This document shows, one piece after another, positions 59,801-64,000 of a stretch of DNA of 64,000 bases. Below the pieces are notes generated by a model, which saw only the letters and a list, made by a program, of their open reading frames with translations, was not told the DNA's origin and ran no database searches. Made by a program: the position numbers and the translations under genes. Within the stretch, counting starts at the first letter, position 1; the number at the start of each line of letters is the position of its first letter. The DNA is from Rhodopseudomonas palustris JSC-3b (lineage in GTDB: Bacteria; Pseudomonadota; Alphaproteobacteria; Rhizobiales; Xanthobacteraceae), in the NCBI GenBank assembly GCA_000504425.1, contig KI632513.1, positions 2,320,119 through 2,384,118 on the forward strand, read 5' to 3'.

Positions 59801-60289
59801 GACCGGCTGCAGGCCTCGTTCGAGACCGTCAATAACCACTTCAAGCGGCTGTTCACCCGGCTGTTTGGCGGCGGCGAAGCGGAGCTGAAACTGATCGAGA
59901 GCGACGACCCGCTGGAAGCCGGTCTTGAGATCGTCGCCAAGCCGCCGGGCAAGAAGCCGCAGACGCTGTCGCTGCTGTCGGGCGGCGAGCAGGCGCTGAC
60001 CGCGCTGGCGCTGATTTTTGCGGTGTTCCTCACCAACCCGTCGCCGATCTGCGTGCTGGACGAAGTCGACGCGCCGCTGGACGATCACAACGTCGAGCGG
60101 TGCTGCGACCTACTGCACGAGATGACCTCGACCACCGAGACCCGCTTCATCATCATCACCCACAATCCGATCACCATGGCGCGCATGAACCGGCTGTTCG
60201 GCGTCACCATGGCGGAACGCGGCGTGTCGCAGCTGGTGTCGGTCGGCCTCGACGACGCGGTCAAGATTCTGGATCAGAACGTGGCGTGA
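56825..60289 (+). CDS. smc: Chromosome segregation protein SMC
   Basis: 1154-residue SMC ATPase that condenses and segregates the chromosome with ScpAB. The N-terminal Walker A is [20 protein letters not shown]. Long coiled coils flank a hinge at about residues 510-610. The C-terminus has the signature [20 protein letters not shown] and Walker B [20 protein letters not shown]. ATG 56825 starts the canonical [14 protein letters not shown]. scpA and scpB are not in the window. HigBA and the DsbA-like gene are upstream. Confidence 0.96.
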   Translation: [1154 protein letters not shown]

Positions 60290-60350
60290 GCGTAGCCGCG
60301 AGCGTGACAGCTACCAGCGCGACGTCGATTTGGATGACAGCGCGGCGGTT

Positions 60351-60519
60351 TCCCTCCCCCTTGCGGGGAGGGTCGGCCGAGCGAAGCGCGATGCGCAGCA
60401 TCGCGTGCAGCGGAGGCCGGGGTGGGGGTCCACAAAAAGACGCCCTCACCTTGCGATCCCCCCACCCGACCCGGCTTCGCTGCGCTCTGCCGGGCCACCC
60501 TCCCCACAAGGGGGAGGGA
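60351..60519. repeat. MITE-like element with 23-bp terminal inverted repeats
   Basis: Left end tccctcccccttgcggggag (60351-60370) and following bases pair with the right end at 60497-60519, with one mismatch over 23 bp. The interior (about 120 bp) contains gatgcgcagcatcgcg hairpins and ggggtgggggtcc. No coding capacity. It lies between smc and rsm22. Confidence 0.8.
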
Positions 60520-60570
60520 CAAGACATTGCGCGGCGTGCTCTCATTCCAGACGCACACCACCCACTCCAC

Positions 60571-60662
60571 CGTCATGGCCGGGCTCCTCCCGGCCAGCCA
60601 CGTCTTTTGATCTTGCTCAGCCTTCAAGACGTGCATACCCGCGACAAGCGCGGGCATGACGA
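60571..60662. repeat. REP-like element, family A
   Basis: cgtcatggccgggctcctcc, ccacgtcttttgatc, aagacgtgcatacccg and gcgggcatgacg in order. With the element at 60351 it fills most of the 427-bp gap between smc and rsm22. Confidence 0.85.
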
Positions 60663-60716
60663 CCATCATGTGAGCGCCGTTGCTCCCCCTGACCTTGCAG
60701 CCGTGATCGCTTTCCC

Positions 60717-61697
60717 ATGATCAGCCCCGAACTCCCGCCCTCCATCAAAGCCGCGCTCGACGATGCGCTGCAGGGCACCGCGCGCACCGAGCTGGCGCCG
60801 CGCGCCGCTTCGATCTCGGCCGCTTATCGTCAGGGCGGCAATTCCGGCGCCATTCGCAGCCGCGCCGATGCGCTGGCCTATGCGCTGGTACGGATGCCGG
60901 CGACCTATGCCGCGGTGGCGGCCAGCCTGAACGCGCTTGGTGAGCTACGCGCTGATTTCGCGCCAACCACCGTGCTTGACTGCGGCGCCGGCCCCGGCAC
61001 CGCCAGCTTCGCCGCCGCGCAGGCATTTGCCACGCTCGGCACTTTTACGCTGATCGATGCCAATCCGGCGCTGCGCAGCTTGGCGCTCGAACTGGCGCAG
61101 CACGATCCGCGGCTGGCGCAGCTCGGTTACCTCGCCGGTGATGCCCGCGCTACGCTCGCCAAAGCCGAGCCCGCCGAGCTGGTGATCGCCAGTTATATGA
61201 TCAACGAAATCAGCGACAGCGCGCAGCGCGCGCTCGCCGATTTGCTGTGGCAGAAGACCACCGACACGCTGCTGGTGATCGAGCCCGGCACGCCCGCCGG
61301 CTTTGCCCGCATTCGCGATCTGCGTGCGCGGCTGATCGGCCAGGGCGCCCATGTGATCGCGCCCTGCCCGCACGAGCGCGCCTGCCCGATGGCCGAGCCA
61401 GACTGGTGCCACTTCACTCAGCGCTTGCCGCGCTCGCGCGCCCACATGCAGTTGAAGGCCGCCGAAGTCCCCTATGAAGACGAGAAGTTCAGCTATCTGG
61501 TGCTGAGCCGCCAGGCGCCTACCGAGCGCGCGGCGCGCGTGCTGACCCAGCCGCAGCTCACCAAAATCGCGGCCAGCGTCAAACTGTGCAGCGACGACGG
61601 CGTTGGCATCGTGACCTTCCCGCGCCGTGACAAGGCGGCCTATGCCCGCGCCAAGAAGCTGGCCTGGGGCGACACGCTGCGCAGCGCTTCACAATGA
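60717..61697 (+). CDS. Rsm22-family small-subunit-associated methyltransferase-like protein
   Basis: 326 residues. The SAM-like motif is TVLDCGAGPGTASFAAAQAF. The Cys cluster CPHERACPMAEPDWCHFTQR, followed by LPRSRAHMQLKAAEVPYEDE and KFSYLVLSRQAP, is the Rsm22 (mitochondrial small ribosomal subunit Rsm22-like) signature. The Cys residues probably bind an Fe-S cluster or zinc, as in mitochondrial homologues. It is followed by lemA 132 bp downstream. Confidence 0.88.
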   Translation: MISPELPPSIKAALDDALQGTARTELAPRAASISAAYRQGGNSGAIRSRADALAYALVRMPATYAAVAASLNALGELRADFAPTTVLDCGAGPGTASFAAAQAFATLGTFTLIDANPALRSLALELAQHDPRLAQLGYLAGDARATLAKAEPAELVIASYMINEISDSAQRALADLLWQKTTDTLLVIEPGTPAGFARIRDLRARLIGQGAHVIAPCPHERACPMAEPDWCHFTQRLPRSRAHMQLKAAEVPYEDEKFSYLVLSRQAPTERAARVLTQPQLTKIAASVKLCSDDGVGIVTFPRRDKAAYARAKKLAWGDTLRSASQ

Positions 61698-61829
61698 AGC
61701 GGCCAGTGAGCCACGCTTGAACCTGATGATGGCGCGCCCGACTGATGCTGCGGCGCTGCACCAACGCCTCTGCCGTGCTGGCCGAAATTGGATTACGCTG
61801 CGCCGATGGTCCCTTGAGGAGTGCCCGCC

Positions 61830-62387
61830 ATGACCGGCTGGATCGTACTTGGCGTTCTCGTAATCTTAGTGCTGCTGGCGCTCGGCGCCTACAACCGGCT
61901 GGTGGCGCTGCGCCAGCGCGTCGGCCAGGCGTTCGCCGACATCGACGTGCAGCTCAAGCAGCGTCACGATCTGATCCCCAATCTGGTGGAAACTGTGAAA
62001 GGCTATGCCTCGCACGAGCGCGGCACGCTGGAAGATGTGATCCGCGCCCGCAACGCGGCGATCGCCGCGCAGGGCCCGGGCCAAACCATCGCCGCGGAAA
62101 ACCAGCTCACCGGCGCGCTCGGCCGCCTGATCGCGCTTGGCGAGGCCTATCCGGACCTGAAAGCCAACGTCAATTTCCAGCAGTTGCAGAGCGAATTGTC
62201 GGACGTCGAAAATAAGATCGCCGCCAGCCGCCGGTTCTTCAACAACGCCGTCCAGGAATACAACACCGGCATCGAGCAGATGCCGATCGCGCTGGTGGCC
62301 AAGCCGCTCGGCTTCCTGCCGATGCAGTTCTTCGATCTCGGCAGCTCGCGCACCGAGGTCGAACAGGTGCCGCAGGTGAAGTTCTGA
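61830..62387 (+). CDS. lemA: LemA family membrane protein
   Basis: 185 residues. The N-terminal membrane helix is TGWIVLGVLVILVLLALGAY. The helical LemA domain has RVGQAFADIDVQLKQRHDLI, PNLVETVKGYASHERGTLED and FNNAVQEYNTGIEQMPIALV. ATG 61830 has GAGGAGTG upstream; GTG 61821 would add three residues. LemA is commonly encoded beside M48 membrane proteases, and here one follows, though a REP element separates them. Confidence 0.93.
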   Translation: MTGWIVLGVLVILVLLALGAYNRLVALRQRVGQAFADIDVQLKQRHDLIPNLVETVKGYASHERGTLEDVIRARNAAIAAQGPGQTIAAENQLTGALGRLIALGEAYPDLKANVNFQQLQSELSDVENKIAASRRFFNNAVQEYNTGIEQMPIALVAKPLGFLPMQFFDLGSSRTEVEQVPQVKF

Positions 62388-62395
62388 GCGCCCGC

Positions 62396-62508
62396 GTCAT
62401 TCCGGGGCGCGCGCCGCGCGAACCCGGACTCCCGAGGTGTTGAAGAGTGTTCTCTCACGTCGCGAGTCCGGGTCTGCGCCGCTGAACGCGGCGCATCCCG
62501 CAACGACG
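62396..62508. repeat. REP-like element, family B
   Basis: cgtcattccggggcgcgcgc to gcgcatcccgcaacgacg, with inner arms aacccggactc/gagtccgggt. It lies between lemA and the M48 gene. Confidence 0.8.
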
Positions 62509-62540
62509 TGGGTGGATTGTGCGTAACTGGAGCGTGCCCG

Positions 62541-63665
62541 ATGGCCGCCTACGGTCTCTATACTCACATTGCCGCCAACAAGACCCGTTCGGTGGTGTTG
62601 CTGATCGGGCTGTTTCTGCTGGTCTATGTACTGGTGTTTGCGGGCGCGCTGATCGGCGAAGCGATCACCGACGACAGCGGCCAATTCAGCGATTATCTCG
62701 CCCGCGCCGGTCACGATCTGCTGGTCGCCTTCCCCTTCGCCACGCTCGGCACGGTGGCGTGGGTGGCGATCGCCTATGCGTTCCATCAGAAGATGATCGA
62801 CCTCGTCACCGGCAGCGACGATGTCAGCCGCAAGGAACAACCGCGGCTCTACAACGCGCTGGAGAATTTGTGCATCTCGCGCGGCATTCCGATGCCGAAG
62901 CTTAAATTGATGCCCAGCGAAGCGCGCAACGCGTTCGCCACCGGCCTCAATCCAAAGCAATACGCCATCACCGTCACCACCGGCCTGATCGATGGGCTCG
63001 ATGATCGCGAGATCGAGGCGGTGCTTGGCCATGAGCTGACCCACATCCGCAACGGCGATGTGCAGATGATGGTGGTGGCGATGGTGATCGCCGGCGTGGT
63101 CGGCTTCTTCGGCGAATTGTTGTTCCGGCTGTTCTTCAACTCGAGCTGGCGGTTCGGCGGCGGCTCCTCGTCATCATCATCGTCGTCCTCATCGGACCGC
63201 AAGGGCGGCGGCGGTGCGGTGCTGGCGGTGATCCTGGCGGTGGTGCTGATCATGCTCGCCTGGCTGATGTCGCAACTGCTGAAGCTGGCGCTGTCGCGCT
63301 CGCGCGAATTTCTGGCCGACGCGGGTTCGGTCGAGCTGACCAAGGATCCCGACGCGATGATCTCGGCGCTGCGCAAGATCGAGCATCGCGGCGAACTTCC
63401 CGGCGCCACTTCGGCGGTGATGGAGCTGTGCGTCGACAATCCGCGCGAGGGCTTTGCCGATTTGTTCGCCACCCACCCCTCGGTGCCGGCCCGCATCGAT
63501 GCGCTGGTGAAATTCGCCGGCGGTCACGATCCCGGACCGCTGCCCGATGCCGAACCCGCCGAGCCGGACAACCAGTTGGAGCAGCAGGACGTGACCCCGG
63601 CACCCGTGCCGGACGCGCCCTCGCCGCCCGGCCCCTGGGGGCAACGCCGATCCCCGCCAGCCTGA
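62541..63665 (+). CDS. M48 family membrane metalloprotease (HtpX-like)
   Basis: 374 residues. Membrane helices are SVVLLIGLFLLVYVLVFAGA, LLVAFPFATLGTVAWVAIAY, MMVVAMVIAGVVGFFGELLF and VLAVILAVVLIMLAWLMSQL. The zinc site is VLGHELTHIRNGDV (HExxH), with the third ligand in SRSREFLADAGSVEL. A Ser/Gly run (FGGGSSSSSSSSSSDRKGGG) links the helices. The Pro/Asp-rich C-terminus is typical of the alphaproteobacterial form. ATG 62541 (MAAYGLYTHI) fits the family. Confidence 0.9.
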   Translation: MAAYGLYTHIAANKTRSVVLLIGLFLLVYVLVFAGALIGEAITDDSGQFSDYLARAGHDLLVAFPFATLGTVAWVAIAYAFHQKMIDLVTGSDDVSRKEQPRLYNALENLCISRGIPMPKLKLMPSEARNAFATGLNPKQYAITVTTGLIDGLDDREIEAVLGHELTHIRNGDVQMMVVAMVIAGVVGFFGELLFRLFFNSSWRFGGGSSSSSSSSSSDRKGGGGAVLAVILAVVLIMLAWLMSQLLKLALSRSREFLADAGSVELTKDPDAMISALRKIEHRGELPGATSAVMELCVDNPREGFADLFATHPSVPARIDALVKFAGGHDPGPLPDAEPAEPDNQLEQQDVTPAPVPDAPSPPGPWGQRRSPPA

Positions 63666-63905
63666 TCGCGAAAATCCAGCGATTCCAATCGCGGGCCGCT
63701 ACGCTGCGCCCATGGAGGCGAAGATTGCTGTGGTTATCGCGCCGTCAGGATATTGTGCGCTATTGGCCGCCTTGGTCCCTCCGCAATTGAATTATCCCTT
63801 GTTTCTGCCATGGTCGCGCCCAAAGCAGGGAAGGACGTCAGCCAGAGCGGCAAGCCGCACGGGCCGGCGCGGAAAATCGGGCGCAAAAGCAATTTAAGGA
63901 ATGTC

Positions 63906-64000
63906 ATGCCGAAGCCAGCAGTGATTGTTGTGGGGGCCGACAAGGGCGGCGTCGGAAAGACCACGGTCTCGCGCACCCTCCTCGATTATTTCAATGCCAA
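63906..64000 (+). CDS. ParA-like ATPase, partial (runs off the window)
   Basis: The first 31 residues start MPKPAVIVVGADKGGVGKTT, a deviant Walker A of the ParA/MinD/CobQ superfamily, and continue VSRTLLDYFNA. ATG 63906 is preferred over 63901, which is out of frame. The gene continues beyond 64000. It may be a MipZ/ParA-like or a general P-loop ATPase; the start differs from typical MipZ. Confidence 0.85.
   Translation, partial: MPKPAVIVVGADKGGVGKTTVSRTLLDYFNA

Overview
The window looks like a chromosome segment of a G+C-rich alphaproteobacterium of the Rhodopseudomonas/Bradyrhizobium group (Nitrobacteraceae). The pointers are a CcrM-type GANTC methylase, a NadQ-type NAD regulator near nadABC, glyQ and glyS as separate subunits, an Rsm22-type protein, ETF-quinone oxidoreductase, and many short palindromic intergenic repeats (cgtcattccggggcg and gtcatggccggg types) typical of this group. 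No replication origin, rRNA or CRISPR is seen.

Positions 1-5024 hold a small A+T-richer island at a tRNA-Pro(CGG) gene. Two co-directional DNA methyltransferase genes (746-3226 and 3237-4169), the first with an extra C-terminal domain carrying a WEVENS motif, are followed by the tail of a serine recombinase and the 3' end of a molybdenum-storage/uridylate-kinase-like gene. A direct repeat of at least 217 bp, containing the 3' part of the tRNA plus about 160 bp downstream of it, lies on both sides (1-217 and 4784-5001).

Positions 5101-24518 are core metabolism: tsaC, an FAD-linked 2-hydroxyacid dehydrogenase, a GNAT, an SRAP protein, a Nudix hydrolase, dihydroorotase, ygfZ-tag, and an HD phosphohydrolase / tyrosine phosphatase / NadQ cluster. 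Then come an AcuI-type reductase, nadA-nadB-nadC with a palindromic operator candidate in front of nadA, and a SleB-type cell wall hydrolase.

Positions 24519-36843 hold ppdK with a roughly 138-residue Lys/Ala-rich histone H1-like N-terminal tail, a DUF3096 micro-protein, a secreted DUF1236-like protein and an 850-bp repeat-filled gap. The glycyl-tRNA synthetase genes follow, with a Fic protein gene between glyQ and glyS behind a perfect inverted repeat, and then an S49 peptidase.

Positions 36873-53410 hold a TrmN6-like methylase with DUF2007, a polyprenyl synthase, ispE with a TPR protein, ETF-QO, an atypical uracil-DNA glycosylase, a GT39-like membrane protein, rnhB, a radical SAM protein, a glycosyltransferase, moaB, ypfJ and ccrM. 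The ccrM start region carries five GANTC sites in 131 bp.

Positions 53425-64000 hold mutY, a DUF721 protein, a DsbA-like oxidoreductase, a HigBA toxin-antitoxin pair, smc, rsm22, lemA, an M48 membrane protease and the start of a ParA-like ATPase. The best leads are the methylase island with its long repeats, the Fic insertion with its operator-like repeat, the H1-like tail of PpdK, and the CcrM and NadQ regulatory sites.
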